Part shown: in pieces, positions 47,401 to 62,400 of the stretch
Numbering within the stretch: the stretch's first letter is position 1
How the letters are laid out: every line of letters begins with the position of its first letter
Source: Turritopsis dohrnii
Lineage: Eukaryota > Cnidaria > Hydrozoa > Anthoathecata > Oceaniidae
Reading direction: 5' to 3'
Assembly: GCA_027922465.2 (NCBI GenBank)
Contig: BQMF02000137.1
Coordinates: forward strand, 434,001 to 498,000
DNA: 64,000 nt
Translations under genes and position numbers: made by a program
The notes under the pieces: generated by a model
Told to the model about the DNA's origin: nothing
The model's database searches: none
The model's input: only the letters and a program-made list of their open reading frames with translations

Positions 47401-50400
47401 CTGAGCACATGAAACGTTTTCCAACCGATTTCGTTTATGTTTTGTATAGAAGTTGTAGAAGTAGCTTCGTAAAATATTTGAAGAAGAATTTTAAGACTTC
47501 TTTCCTGTCTTTATCTACTATTGCAATCAAAATATTATCATAATAGCATTCCTTATAGAGGAAATATTGGTGTTTAGCTGACTCTGGGGGAAATTCTTGA
47601 AAAAGAAGATGAAGGTTTGATATTAAGCAAAACTGTGCTGTTTTAAAAAAATAAATATCACAGCAGAAATGTATGTAGTATCAACATTACTGGTAAATAT
47701 GTCTTATCAATAAATGCATGAAACATGCTCATTATATATTCCCCATAGAGTGAAATATATGTTAAACCGGCAGTTTCCTTCTCCTCCTCTTCCTTCTCCG
47801 TTCACTTTTATAGCCGTGGTTCAGTATTGAACTCTGTCCTAGCCAAGGTAGATAAGAATAGAGGCTAGTCTTCAGTAAAGTAGTACACCATCTTTTCAGT
47901 CAGTGCAGATGGGCTTTGAAAGATTTGTGCATTTTTCTGCTAGCTTTTAAAATGATTCAATAGATGAAATGTTAAATGATGGAAATAAATCGTTTCATTT
48001 CTTAAAGTTGTAAAAACTTTTGAATGAACATGTAAAAAACAGAAAAACATTGATATCGACGATGTTTTGTTTTTATTGATAACAATGTGTGATGATGATT
48101 GGTAATTAAATGCTTGGAACAACAAACCATTGAAGCTGTGATTTCAGTGCAAAGGTGAAAATTCATTATCAATAGCCAGGCTGAAGATTTATTTAGTATG
48201 ATCCTGATACAATGTAGCCCAACTGAACTGAAAGCACGATGATGTACAACCATAAAAAGGAAACCCTTTTCATGTGAAGAACAACCAGTTCAACCAGTTA
48301 CATTAATTCAAAAACAGCAAGAAAATATGTGATGTCGTATATGCAATATAATGTTCAGAAAACCAATTACGTATAATACTTTAATACACAGAGGATTGAG
48401 ACATATAATAACTTGAAAGAATCTAGTCGAGTGTGCTTCCTTGTGGATAGCTGTTTAATCCAACAACAGTGATATAGTTTACTATGAATGAAGTCTACGG
48501 TCATGTATATTATTTTGATGCTGTATATCATATTTTATTTTGCAAAATTTAATAATACTGTCAATTTTCCTTATGAATAACGAACATAAATCAAAACACA
48601 ATCCAACATGACAGTCTGTAAATTAAATCAAGCCAGAACACGAACTTCTACTTTCAGCTATGTAGTGGTTTGGTTATGGATGTGTATTTCACTACCAACA
48701 TCTGTTGTTTTTTTTCCGTTTGGGATTTACGAAGGTCATTTTTATCACATAATAAACAATGAGTGTGAACATATTTTTTTGAACAGAGATGTTTATTCTG
48801 TTGAAAAAAATTGTCATTTTAAGCCCATCTTGTTTTTGAAAATAACTCTTCTGTCCTAATTTGAAATGCTACACATAATATTTGTTAGTAGAGATTTTGA
48901 TTGCTTATGATAGTTATTTGCTTATAATGTCTACCCAAAGTATTATACTGTAGTTATTAAAATTAGGTTTAACAATTTTCACCTGTATACAAATTTGATT
49001 GTATGTTGTAAGATAGTTTTATCCGAGTTACAAAAAGCAAGTGTTCTGTTGAATTACATTGTTTACCACGACTTTATTGTATAAAGGATGTCAAGCTTCT
49101 GCAACAACAAAAATCATACATTTGTTATTATGAGATTCTTTTACACAATGATGATATACGCAGTTGTTTAAGGGGAAATATTTGTCGCATTTAGGTCTTC
49201 TATGTTTTAGCGTTCTAAGTGTCCATATAGTAACTTCTCACTTTTCAGCAAAAATTATAAGACAAACCTTATCATTTGACATGAACATCTTCATTTCATA
49301 ATAAGTCCAAAATAAGTTTTTTTGTGGTATTAAATTCAATTCCACCCTGATTAGTAAGGACAGTATTTTTATCTGAGTATCAGGTTGATGGTAGTTCTAC
49401 CGTAATTATTTAATCACTAGCCGCCAAGGCGGCGTCGCTCGCCGCCGATGTTCACATGCTCTGTATCACTGTATCAATAAACGTCAAATTTCCTTATAAA
49501 CGGCTCGTACAACTTGTGTTCAACCAGAAGCATATTCGAAGTCACAACCTCTGATAAAACCAATCTTTTATCAGTGTAACAATACACTCAAAATGTAGAG
49601 AGAGAAAACTTCAACTTTTTATTAGCTTTTGTTTTAAAAAAGTTACACACTCTAACATGGGTGCTATCAAACGTAAGGAAGAAATAGTTTCTCTTCTTAA
49701 AAACATCACGACGGAGGAGAGAAAAAAGGCACGTGCTAATTGAATAAATAGAATAAAAAACGTTCGATCAGAACGCTTAACAATTAAAAGAAGAAATTAA
49801 TTTGTTAAAAGAAAAGCAAAAAAAAAAAAAAAACACATTTTGTTTTGATATAATACTCTTTTTTTACCTATCGGTTTTTAAACATTTTGATTGCTCAAAA
49901 AAAAAGTTCACCCGTCTCAGACAGTCAGGCAAGAGATAGTGGCAAACCGCACATGCTGCCACGTTCTGCCACTGCTGCTTTTTGTCCAAAATGTTTAATC
50001 AGTTAGTTTCTTTGTATTTAGTTGATGTACTGTTTTCAAAGCCAAGTCAACGTGGAATATAAAACTAACAATAATGATAAAAACAAAACGTTATTCCTAT
50101 TAGTTCATCAGCCAAAAAAAGTCACGTTCGATTGGGGTTGCAATGTATTTGCTTCGAACTCACGTCGCACACAAAAAAAGAAATAATTTCGCTCACAACT
50201 CAATCTACCATTTTGCGTGACTTACAAACAAACAAACAAACGCACAAACAGAGAATCGGCTATTAATATATAGATACATTTTTCTCATGGTTATCAATGT
50301 ACACACAATATTTGGCAAAAATTTCACAACTTTGGGGAAATATGTAGTCGCATTTTTGCAAATCTTGTTTCATTTAAAATAAATATTACACTGAAAGTTG

Positions 50401-53400
50401 GAGATATAATTAACAAAAAGTAAACAAATGGAATTGTCAAATAAAAGCACAAATTACTTCACTTTGTGAATGTTATAGTGAATTGACAAGTTGTTGAGAT
50501 TAAGTTTAATAAGTTTAAGAAGGAAGTTATTTGGGGAATTCCAGAATGTATCAAATTATTAGTCACTGTACAATGCTTGGTCAAGTTATCACTGTGTGGG
50601 ACAGATTAGTGTTAAATGGAAAAGATGACATTGTTCAAAATAATCAAGATTTTTTCCACTGCGAACCACTCATTGGAAGCACAATGATTTAGTTTGGGAT
50701 ATAAATGTCAAGAAAACAAACTTTAGATGATGATTAAAATCCAACCAATACATATACATACAACAAGATCACTAAAACCTTGTGAAAATTCGAAGTGTAA
50801 TATGTTCTAGAACACAATACATCATGTTTGAAAAGAACATTGTAATACAGACCCTAACAAAGTTTTGTTGTGTCATTTGTCTTTTCATGCACATTTGTGT
50901 TATTTATAACCTCCATGAAAAGATTCAAGTGGTGATTTGCAGACAGTGCCGGATCTAGAGGGTAGTCGCAACTTGTGGAGAAGCACATTAACATAATTTG
51001 TGAATTCAATTATATTATCAATGGGACTATTTGAACATTTTCTTTAATGCTTGAATTGCTAACACTCTCCTACACAAGTTGTGACTTACCTCTTAATCCG
51101 TCACTGGCAGGTTTAGTAGAAATAGATTTTCATATTTTATGTTATGTTGATTTAAGTTACATACAATATAATTTTGATTTTCTGCTAATAATGTTTAATA
51201 ACTGTCATGGGTTAAAATCTTTGAAATGCCCAAGATTCTCTTGCTCCTACTAATTCAAGTTGTGAACGATTTCGTGTAATGTTTATACTAAAATATGTTA
51301 CCAAATTCACGTTTCTGACAAAATTTGGAAGGTTTGCACAAAGAACACTTGAAAGGTCCTGATGTTAAATTTTTGTCACTTTTGCAGATTTCATCATAAA
51401 TAGACGAAGTCTTTAATATGAACTCTCTGCAATATTATTAATTTTATAATGATATTTTTTTACTAAGAAGAGCTTTTTTTGAAGTTATTTCAGGTGAAAA
51501 TCAACTGTATTGTATCAACTGCTGTATTTGATTTATGTAAATAAAATCACAAAACATGCCAAAACTAAGTAAAGCATAGAAAAATCTGGAAGATGAGTTT
51601 TGCATTTCCAGCAATCCGATTACTTTTACTGTTGAATGATAAAGAAAACACATTGGGTTTTTTTACTTTACTTTGGTTATGTTCAAAAGTTCGTAAGCAT
51701 AAGCTTGTGTTGCCCTGCAATAATCAAAGATGTGTTAAGAGAACCATGAAAGCCCTTAATTTGTTGCTGTCATTAGGTCCTTGCATATACAATTTTAAAT
51801 TTTCTATTCAATTATAGATGAGTCGCAGTTAGAAGGTAATCCAGAGTATCATCTAGTATTTGATCTAAAAATAAAATGCACAAGAAATCCAAAGGCACCA
51901 GACGATGCTAGTGATCCAGATGTATTGTACCTGAATACTAAAGGTAGGAATTGTAGTATAGTTCGATATTCATCTTATCTCATCATTAAAGAGCAATGAA
52001 TATGAATATGAATATGAAGGGTTACTTAACGAAAGAGATTCAACTGACTTCTGGTGCGGTTTTTATAATGGTATTTGGGGATAACAAAAATTTGTTGCAA
52101 AGCTGTTTTTTAGTCCATAAAACTACTGATTCTTATTTTCTTTTGTAAGTTTTTACAAAGCATTTGAAGTGGATACCTATCGGAGATCAAGCTGCACAGG
52201 TAATTACGAGAAGGATATGTTCTTCTTTTTATGTTATTACAGCTCAGCCTACAAGTTGTGAAAACTTGTTGTTTCTACTTCACTGACAATTTCAGGAGAG
52301 TCAAATGACACCTTAAAAGGAGTCATTATTACTCCTAAAAGGGACTCATTCAAGAGAGTCAAATGACTCCTTTGAGAGTCATGATTTAATGATTCCCTTC
52401 GGTGCCTAAAGTGACACCTTTAAGGGAGTCATAATATAACGACTCCTTTAAAGGAGCCGTTTTAGGCACAGAAGGGAGTCATCATATTTTGACTCTCTTA
52501 AAGGAGTCATTATTGGATGGAATTACGTGAAAAAGAGCACAGAAAATAACAGCAACATAAACAATATATAGAAAAGTATATATTTTTTGAATAATAGTGA
52601 ACTCATCAATACATGGACGCCAGAAAACAGTATATACGTGGAACTTAAAAATTGTAAAATAAAGCACTTGGAACAGATAAGCCTCTTTCTCTCTCATGAG
52701 TCCTGATTATCCATAGATTAGATAAAAACTGGAAAAATAAAAGAGAGAAACTAAATTTAAGATGCTGACCTCAACTTCGCAAACTTGATAAAAACTAAAT
52801 TAGAAATTAGATTAGAAAGAAACTTGGAAGATTGAAAATTTTAAAAGTTTTAGGTTCATACTCGGTGGAAAACAGTTATAAAAAGAAAAAAAAAAAACAT
52901 TAAAAATGTTAAAAAACATTCATTTTAAATACTTTAAAAATTCTCTTTCTTGCTAATCGAGCCACCATTGGAACGTCTTTGAACGCTTTTGCTCCGAAAA
53001 ACGAGGAAATCCTTTTGTGACATTCAATTTTGTGATTTTGTGGTACTCGTAGTAGTTTTTTTAGTATCTCGCTCAAATATTTTCAAATATTAAGATTTAG
53101 TTAAATCTATCACTCTCTAAATAAAAATAGGATGCAATGTTAAACAGATTTTTATACTCATCCATTAGCATTATTTGCTAAGTTAAACAATTGGAAATTA
53201 TCCATAAGAGATGGGCCTGATATGAGCGACAGTTAGTAGAGAAATGTATAAATTGCAAAGACAACAATCATTGAACATCCACAACAATCATTGATCAGTC
53301 TTTTCGAAAAGAGTATGTTTTAGGAGTCAATTGACTCCTTGAAAATTGTCAGTGTTGCCTTTCTTTTCAAAGAACAAAAGAGAGAATTTTCACCTGTAGC

Positions 53401-56400
53401 ACCTTGTGATGTCATCATGTTTTATGATGGTCTAACACACGGTACATCTTTGTTGAATTTAGTTCGGTATTGATGGTATTCGCCCTGTTTTGGATGACAT
53501 TTTGATAGCCAAACTACGACCTGGCCAAGAGTTAGATGTGCGGATGCATTGTGTTAGAGGAATTGGATCTGATCACGCAAAGTTTAGTCCTGTTGGTTAG
53601 TGGACCGTTCTTCTTTTTTTGTTATCTCTTATTTGTAAAGAATAAGCACACAGAAAATGCTGATAATTTTGAATTTGTAATGTTTAAAGATGTCATGGTC
53701 TTTTCATGATTTGATTTCTAGATCTTTTATGCAGGGTTGTCAACTGAAGGAAGTTATAAAATAAAGTATGTAAATAATGTGTAAAAAATAGGATACCGTT
53801 ATCTTGATTGGAAATATAGTTGGAAAACTGGTTCCTGGGGTAGTTTCCAGTATGATACTTCGAAATGGGATAAGATACACTGGATTTCTCAGTGTTTGAA
53901 TTTAAAAAAATCAACTGGACTATATTGAGATTGTAACCACATAGTTTTTGAGGCTAATACAGGTGCTGTGGATATAAATTTAGTCCCTAAGTTCAAAGGG
54001 AAACTCATACAGCTTGACGTTATGGGTATTTAATAAGCGGAGGGGTTTCTGGTTCAATACCAGCATGAGTATTCTTGAGTATTCTTTCATTGCGTCTCAT
54101 GCACATAGTTGTTTCAATGTGTAGGTACATTACGTGACATTGGGAGAGTCAGAAGGATTAAGAACACCTGCAAGGATTACAGTTAAACTTTTTTTAGAAG
54201 CAAATTTTATTCAACCTCCTGCTTTAAAGCATGCTTGTTAACATAATGTAGATAAATTTTAAGGCATTTCATCGCATGCTTTCTGTGTTTAGCTTAGCCG
54301 TTTGAATCAGTACTTTAGATGAAAGATAGTATCATTGTTCTTCATGAAAAAGTGATTAAGAAATTCCTCTAATACTTATCGAAGATATGCTTAAGTCATA
54401 TTTCCCAGACTCATTCATGCTTAGGACATGCTTTTGTCTCAATTTGCTTATAAGTAACGAAAAGGCCGTTGAAACCGAGGAAAAAGTTTGAAATAACTCC
54501 CAGTACAGATGTTACCAGTGATGATTATTTCTTTCATTTACAGCAACAGCTTCATATAGACTTCTTCCCGAAATAACTCTATTGCGACCCATTACTGGTG
54601 ATTTAGCCGATCGTCTTGTGAAGTGCTTTTCGAAAGGTGTTATCAAGATAGTCAAAGAAAATGGTGGGTATCTCTTTTTAGATTTCTGCGAAGGCAAGAA
54701 ATCTATTAAAACCGGCTTTAGTTTTTCTGATGTCTAAACCTAGCGGTTTTTTGAAATTTCGTCCGTGCGCTTACATGAAACTTTTGCTTACCACAAATGT
54801 AAGCGAAGAAACCATTTTAAATTTTCAAAAGTTTCTTAATGATAGATATAATCTGAAGATGAAAAGAATTTTCATAGAAGAAACTTATAATTATCTTGAG
54901 CTGTGATCATTCTTCTTTAATTAAAAAGAAGTTCTTACCGTTTTGTAAACAGAAGAGTCAAAAAGGTACATATATATATTTGTTTGTTGCTAGTGAAAAC
55001 ACAACTAAACCTCGTTTTGTTTCATGTATATATGGGCTGTTATTCCTTTTAAGTTTTGGATACTGAAGCTCAGCTTAGAGTCCTCCTCAGCTCCAACATA
55101 AAAAAGTGCCTCTACTCTGCACTACTTTCAATGTTTGATGCTAATGTTTCAAGGTTTTAATGTTTGATCAGTTTTTAAGTTATACTGTCAATGTCCTTTA
55201 TTATGAATGGCTTTCCTCATTACAATAGCTTTTTACATTTCTCACTCTCATTCAAACATTCAAAAGAGTCTTCATGTCATTTCAAATCATTTGTTCATGA
55301 AAAGTTTCATTGGTCAGTGTGCACTTTTGGCCAGCTGTTTGAACACATTTAACTTCAAAATTTCAATAACAAAACTCGTTTCACTTTGTGTGTTACAAAC
55401 TCCACCTGCTGTGTGTGCAGTTTACACTGAGGTGAACGTGATGTTACTTTAAAGGAAGAAACTTTCGTGGAAGACACTTTCGCGAGTTCGCGGTTTTTCG
55501 CCAAAGTTGCGAAAGTAAATTTCCACGAAAAATGCTGAATGTCTTCATTCGCGAAAGTTAATTGCTGCGAAATATGTGGTTTTGAGCCATTCGCGAAAGT
55601 TGATTCCCGCGAAAAATGTATTTTCTTTCACCAAAATTTTCAAAACAAATTGTCACACTACAAAAATATAGCATGCTTTAATTAAGGGTTTTCCTCTGAG
55701 TATCGCTTGAAGTTTTTCCCAGATGACGGACACCCGGCTAGGCCGATTCTGAAGTTTGTTGAAGTTGAATCAAACTGAACTGGCCTTTTGTAAAAGCCAA
55801 GATGGAAATCCCTTTGTTGATTTTTAAAGTTTTATGTATTGAAGGTGAAAAGGAGTAGCTAGAAAGCTTACATAGCTTTGGTGTGGAGATGTACAACTCG
55901 CTTTCCTCAAGTATTAAAGGGTTTCCTCACACTCAAAGTTAATTTGATATACCTTCTGATTATGTGATAGAGTATTATGTGTGGCATGCTAACTTATTAG
56001 AGCAGACAACGTTTCTAAGAATACATAACAGCTTAAGTGTTGATGTCTATTGAAACATATCTGATTTTGATATTTATAGTTTGATTTGATTGGTGTAATT
56101 GTAGGCAAGGATGTGCGTAGTTCAAGACCTAAGTTATTGAACACTTAACACCAACAAAGCCATGTATGTCTCGGAAAGAACAGGATTCCTTGTTCACTCT
56201 ATAAAAGAAAGCCTTACAGATATGTTTTACAGATATGTTTTACAGATATGTTTTATTGTAACCCTGTTTTCAAGCAATGAAAGATGTTTCCTGATTTGTA
56301 TACTTCCCTTCAAAAAAAATAGCAAGATAACATGGTGTTACTATGTGTTATAATTATTGTACAATAGCCAACTTGAAGTAACGAAATAAAAAAGAAGAGA

Positions 56401-59400
56401 AACAAATTTAGTCTTGAAACTTGATATTGAAAAACTAAATAAGTTGGTTCATTTAAATAAACAAACCTCTTTTATCTTTTCCGTAGGAGTTCGAAAAGCT
56501 GTTGTAGCCCACCCAAGGAAAGATACTGGTATGAGGGAGACCTTTCGTGACGAGGTTTGGAATTTCGTTTCTTTGTGAAAAGATCCTTCTCATATGTGAA
56601 AACGGATTATTGTTAGAGCATAGATTTGTAGTATTCTAGAGAGTTAATTGCACAGTGTGAAACAACCATTAGCACGTCAATTCAGTCGAATACGTTGAGT
56701 TGTAAAGCTTTGTTTACACCATGCGATAAAAATTGATGGCATCGAAACTAAAAGTCATCTGTTGAGACCGTTGCTTAAAATTTATTGCCTGACGACCACG
56801 ATGTGTATTTAAATGTTGCATGAATACGATTCATCGCTTAAACAAACCTGACAACGCGACGAACTTTTGTTGCAACTAAGCCATGTTTACATCTAGTTTT
56901 CTATTCACATGAAATTTATAAGAATCTAGTGGTTTCCTGTCAGTTATTTATAATATATCTAAACACAAGCGTAGAAAGGAACTTTTACCTTTACTTAGAG
57001 CAGCAATTATTGAAAAGACACAATCAATAGACATTCATTGATTCACTTAGTGGATATGTGATTGATAAAAAAGCCCCATTATATTATTACGATGTCCAAC
57101 CTAGCACATGACTGTTTACAAATGCGGCGGAAGCGAATCTTATTGTGAGCATGTCAAGAAAAACAACCGTGTCAGGGGAACAAAAAATTTACATGTGTGC
57201 CTTCATTCGTCATTTTGTTACTGGAAATATAATAAATCATTATCCTCATACGAATTGAAATGCTTGCTTAAAGATTCAATAAACCGATTGTATTGCGATT
57301 CGAAATAAAAATTTAGAATTTTTAATCAAATATCTCAACATAATCTCAAAATTTTGACCATTTTCATCTGGCTGTCGCCACTTTAAACGAATTTTCACAG
57401 TACTGGTAATTATTACAAGAAGTTCCTCCTTCCCTGATAGAGCAAATCAGGTATAGATAAGCGTTGCACCAGTTTTTTTTGTATATAACTCGATACCTCA
57501 CCCACCCACCATCATGGCATCGAGCACCTCACACAATTCGAAACTAAAGAACCTGTTTTATTTGTGGAAGATCTAGTTCTGTTGAAAAATATTTCTCGGA
57601 ACTTAAGAAAGCGTTTTTACTAGATGTCCACACTATCCAACCTTCAATCCACCCTCCCAACTTTGGTTTGTGTCGTCATGCCAAAATGAATAACATCCTC
57701 CAAAGAAACACGGAAACAAGAAATGGGTGGTACATGGCAATAACTGTTTATGTTGCAGCTGGATTCCACCCACCAACAAAAAAACAGGAAGGACAAAGAA
57801 AAAAACAAGACTGGAGGGGGGGGTCAAAAAAAGACAAATGAATAAAAATAATAGCAGACACTATTTACAAAGACATTCCGAAATTCACTGAGGACATAAT
57901 TCTTTTGTTCAACTCCAGAGAATTTGGGTGTGCTTGTAAATCTACCACAAAACCATGTTGGAGCCTCTCTTCAATTCTACATATTGATATTCTTGTGTTC
58001 TTGGTAGTTCACTAATAAACAGTACTTGTTTTTCAAGTGATGCAGCGTTATCTCCTGAAACACTCCAGTTTTCAAAAACAATACACACTGCACTGTTGCA
58101 TACCATGGTGGCTTGTAAACATAACTGAAGTTTCCAGTGTGAGTTTGAAGAGGCTTAAATAAAAACAAGGAATCTTGTAATGGCCCGCCAGCCCAAATTA
58201 ACAGCCGGATGTGGAATGAGGTATTTCAACTAGAAAAGAATAACATAATCCCCTGTGACATTGAGGACGCAACTCTACATATCCTAAAGCAAAAATTGGA
58301 GAAGGATTCTATCATAAAATTTCAGAGTGGTGGACCAAGGGTAAGTATAAAATCGCAATTTATGGCACATACACGTATATACACATTGCATATACATGCC
58401 TTTTGTTTAAAAATAAGCAGCTTGACAAATTCAATAAATTGAACTTCCTTCAGCCTGTAGTCTTTAAAAGAGTTGTGAATTCTGTTGTTCCAACAAACAA
58501 TGCTCATCGAAGAACTATCCAGAAAAGGCAAGCAACTGTCAATGAAGACATTGCAACAATTGCTGGAAGCTCTACATCCATAGCACATCACACACAACTT
58601 TTAGTACAACAACTCGACAAATCTGATAAACTGAGCATTCTCAAGAACGCAGACATTCTTTATGTTGTTACAGCACAGCAACTCGTTACCATGATGCGAG
58701 ATAGGATTCCCTTGGGATAAAATGCGTGCTGTATCAAGGCTGCCATATCAATCCTTTTGTTATATTCTGATAAATACGTATGATAAAACAAAGAATGTAT
58801 GTGGAATAATATGCTTGATAATTACTAGTCATCTTTTCAGGTGGTTTCGTGAATTTATCTAAAACCAGATGGTGAAATAAAACAAAGAAATATGATTGGA
58901 AAGTGTAAACTTACCAAAACTGTCGAAGTCCCTTTCACCTTTTCCACTACTGGAGTTACATTGAAAATCTTGAGGAACATATTAAGTCTTACACAGAATT
59001 CCTTCTTCTGTAAGATATTTTCATTTTCATTTAACATGAAGTCATCAATTATGCAAAAAATTAAATAAATACTTACCATTTCAGCTCTGGGAATTTTGTT
59101 GACTACACACTACAAATGAAAAATGAAATACATCTGAAGATCGGATGTGACCATGGTGGCAATTCTTTTAAATACATTTATCAAATTACAAATACAAAAC
59201 CTAACAGCATGCATTACACAACGACATTCAGTGTATTTGAAGCAAAAGATTTCCATTCCAACCTTTAACTGTCAAGTAAAAAATTTAAGGAGACTAAATT
59301 CCAAAGTTCGTCTTTCATGTAAGTAGAAGAAATTCCATATTGACAGATTCTATTTCAATTGATGAATAACTTACATTTTATAATCGATAACATACATAGG

Positions 59401-62400
59401 AGAGCACTATTTCGTATATTCATCTGTGGAAGTTACAAATTTCTATGCAAAATTTCCGGCCTAAGTGGTGCCAATGGCAAGCGAAATTTAGATGAAAGTA
59501 TTAAACCAACATACAGCCTGCTCTTTTAGAAACTATTTTTTCTAGGACAACGCTTCTACTTATTTTGTTTGATAAAAAGAAATCAATTGAAGTTTCCAAG
59601 ACAACAATGACAAATTCAGATGAGAACATTGGAAACACTTAAAGAAGATAATGACAGATTCAAAAACTGGAGATGACATCAAAAATGCAAAAAGGGTATA
59701 ACTATGTCATCAACTGACCTCTATTGGATGTACCATCAGACCAAGTAAGAAATGTACATAAACATAATGACAACTTTTGGAAAGATTTAGTCTGATGAAT
59801 GGTATTTATTACTAAGGTTTCCATTCATGGTCTTCGTATCTCACTGGGAAAGTATGTGAAATTCTTCAATATGCTGGAAGACAGATGCTATCTTCTTGAT
59901 GTAAAAATTGCAGCTAAAAATGGAGCCATTGATGAGCTGTCCTATGTTGCAGATGTTTTGAAGCGAGTAAGAGCATTGGAGGAATCCTTTATATCTTGCG
60001 ACGAAAAACTGATGCTGATACACGAGGCCATAGAAATAAATAGGTGCCAATCACCAGAAAATGAGCCGAACATCAGAAAGATTTTTGAACCACGGCTAAA
60101 ATGAAATGAAACACTGAAGAAGCATAACGTTTACAGACAAGCATACCATGGTCGAAGCTTTGTGGGTAATCATGTGGATAAGATGTTGAAGGTATTGTTT
60201 CTTAACTAAATAAATTGAAATAATTATTTCTATGCATATCTATGCATCTCGTAACATTGTCACACTAAATACATCCAAAATGATTATCTTATTCTATCCT
60301 TAGTTTTAAGGTATCTTAGATTTATGCAGTTGACAGTTCATGATCTTGGATTTGTTGGTGATGAGGTCCATAGAGAAGCAATTAGTATTGCAGAAAAATT
60401 CAAAAAGCTGTTCAATTTATTTTCCATTTGTCACAGCACTATTAATAGAAAGGAAGTTTTCGATGACCACAGTATAGTTGAATTACGTGAGTCTAAGTAG
60501 CTTTACTTTCCTCACCATTGAATGCCATCTACTTACCAATGGTGCTATGATTCATTTTGTTTTAGAAAAAGGGATTGATCCATCCATGAAATTCATCAGA
60601 GAAACATTCCCTGAGGAATCTATCACACCCAAGTTGCATCTTTTGGAAGATCATGTTGATCCATTTATAAATAAATGGAGATTAGGGTTTGGTGTTTATG
60701 GTGAACAGAGAATATGAAGCATTCACCCTATATTTAACAAACCATAGTCCCTGCTACGAGACGAATTCACCCAATAATTAACAAATAGTCCCTGCTACGA
60801 GAAGCCTTAATAGCATGTCGAAAGAGCATACCACAAGTACCGATCCCTCCATACGAAAACTGATACCCGAGAAAAGAAAAAGAAAATTAGAAGAACATGA
60901 GCTGTAGAATTGTGTATACTCCAACAATGGGTACAGAGAGATATAGTTATATAGTTTGGTTTTAGATACAATTCCAAGTTTTCATATAGATAAATCCAAT
61001 CTAAAGCACAAAAATAGAGAGGTGTGAAATAATCCCAAATGTAATTTCACCTAAGTTTAACCATGCCTGATCTATAAATCTAGTTATTTTAGAAGAAAGT
61101 TTTGTGTGTGAACGCAACTGGAATGAAAGCATCACACGTACTAATATCTTTTTCACTAGTTTTCAGCTTTCTAAATGTATTTGCTTATTTATTATACATA
61201 TCTAAAAAAGCGCATTTTCTACATTTTCGTTGGGCGTCGAAAAAGAATTTCCGCCATTATGAAAATGCGCGTATTTCAAACTACGAAACTGCGCATGCTC
61301 ACAACGAACGCCGCTTAGCAAACAGTCACCACCATTGTTTACACCAGCCAAACTTCGCACAGTATATATTTTTGCCCAATATTGTATGCGTGCCTTTTTG
61401 TATTCCTATGCTACTTTAAAGGAAGAAACTTTCGCGAGTTTGCGATTTTTCGGCACAATCGCGAAAGTAAAATCCCGCGAAAAATGCTGGTCTTCATTCG
61501 CGAAAGTTAATTCCCACGAAATATGTTATTTCTTTCACCAAAATTTTCAAAACAAATTGTCACACTACAAAAATATAGCATGCTTTAATTAAGGGTATCG
61601 CTTGAAATAAATAGGTAAACTTTTTAAAAACTGTATTTCTTGTTTGTATTTTGACTAACTTGTTTGTACTTGTACTTGTCTTCTTTTTGAATCATGGAAA
61701 AACTTTTTTTGAACTGCCTTATTCGCGAAAGTTAATTCTCGCGAAACATAGTCAAATGGGCCATTCGCGAAAGTTTCTTCCTTTAAAGTAACATTGGACG
61801 AAGCAGGGATGAAGCTCAGTAATATACAACTGATATAACTGGACTCCAATCCTGTCGCTATATGTAAATTGCATACACAGTGGGAAAAAATCTTCAAAAT
61901 CCCTGCGATGACGAACATTGAAATAGTGTATTTATTGAAATAGTATGTAAATTTCTGTAGAAATACACTCCTTCGTAGTGAGTTTTAAACAAATTTGCCC
62001 ACTGGGTATGGTTGGGCTGTTAATTATGAAATATTCACGCTCGTTGAGAATAGAGACATCCTAAAAACTGACATCCTTCATGGAACCCGAACCTTAGCAA
62101 GTTACTTTTGACTTGCTCTGTATGGAATTCTTGTAAAAATTGAGAGATTCTCCAAATTTAATCCAAATTTTGCTCAAAGAGTAAATTTTGTTTTTGATAT
62201 TGACGAAAATTTTTACTCTACCTCAAAAAAATTACCATTCTCAAATGTCGCAAGATTTTCAAGCTGGTTAAAAAACGTATTGTTGTTTTAGAAGCTCAAA
62301 AACCTTGTCAAGTTGGAAAAGATAAGGGACCACTTTATTTGTAAGTATACGTCTCTCGTTTGATGGTCAAAAGTTATATGATTCTTTCTGTTAATTATAC

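Noticed and set aside
54020..54075. GGTTCAATACC, similar to a tRNA B box
   Set aside because: No A box or cloverleaf partner could be found, and no related SINE copy is visible.
55441..61804. A single large transposon bounded by the two CGCGAAAGTT termini and enclosing the RAG1-N-like remnant
   Set aside because: The interval contains a POLR1C exon (56487-56554), and the inner copy at 61408 has its own pair of ends, so these are two independent MITE insertions.
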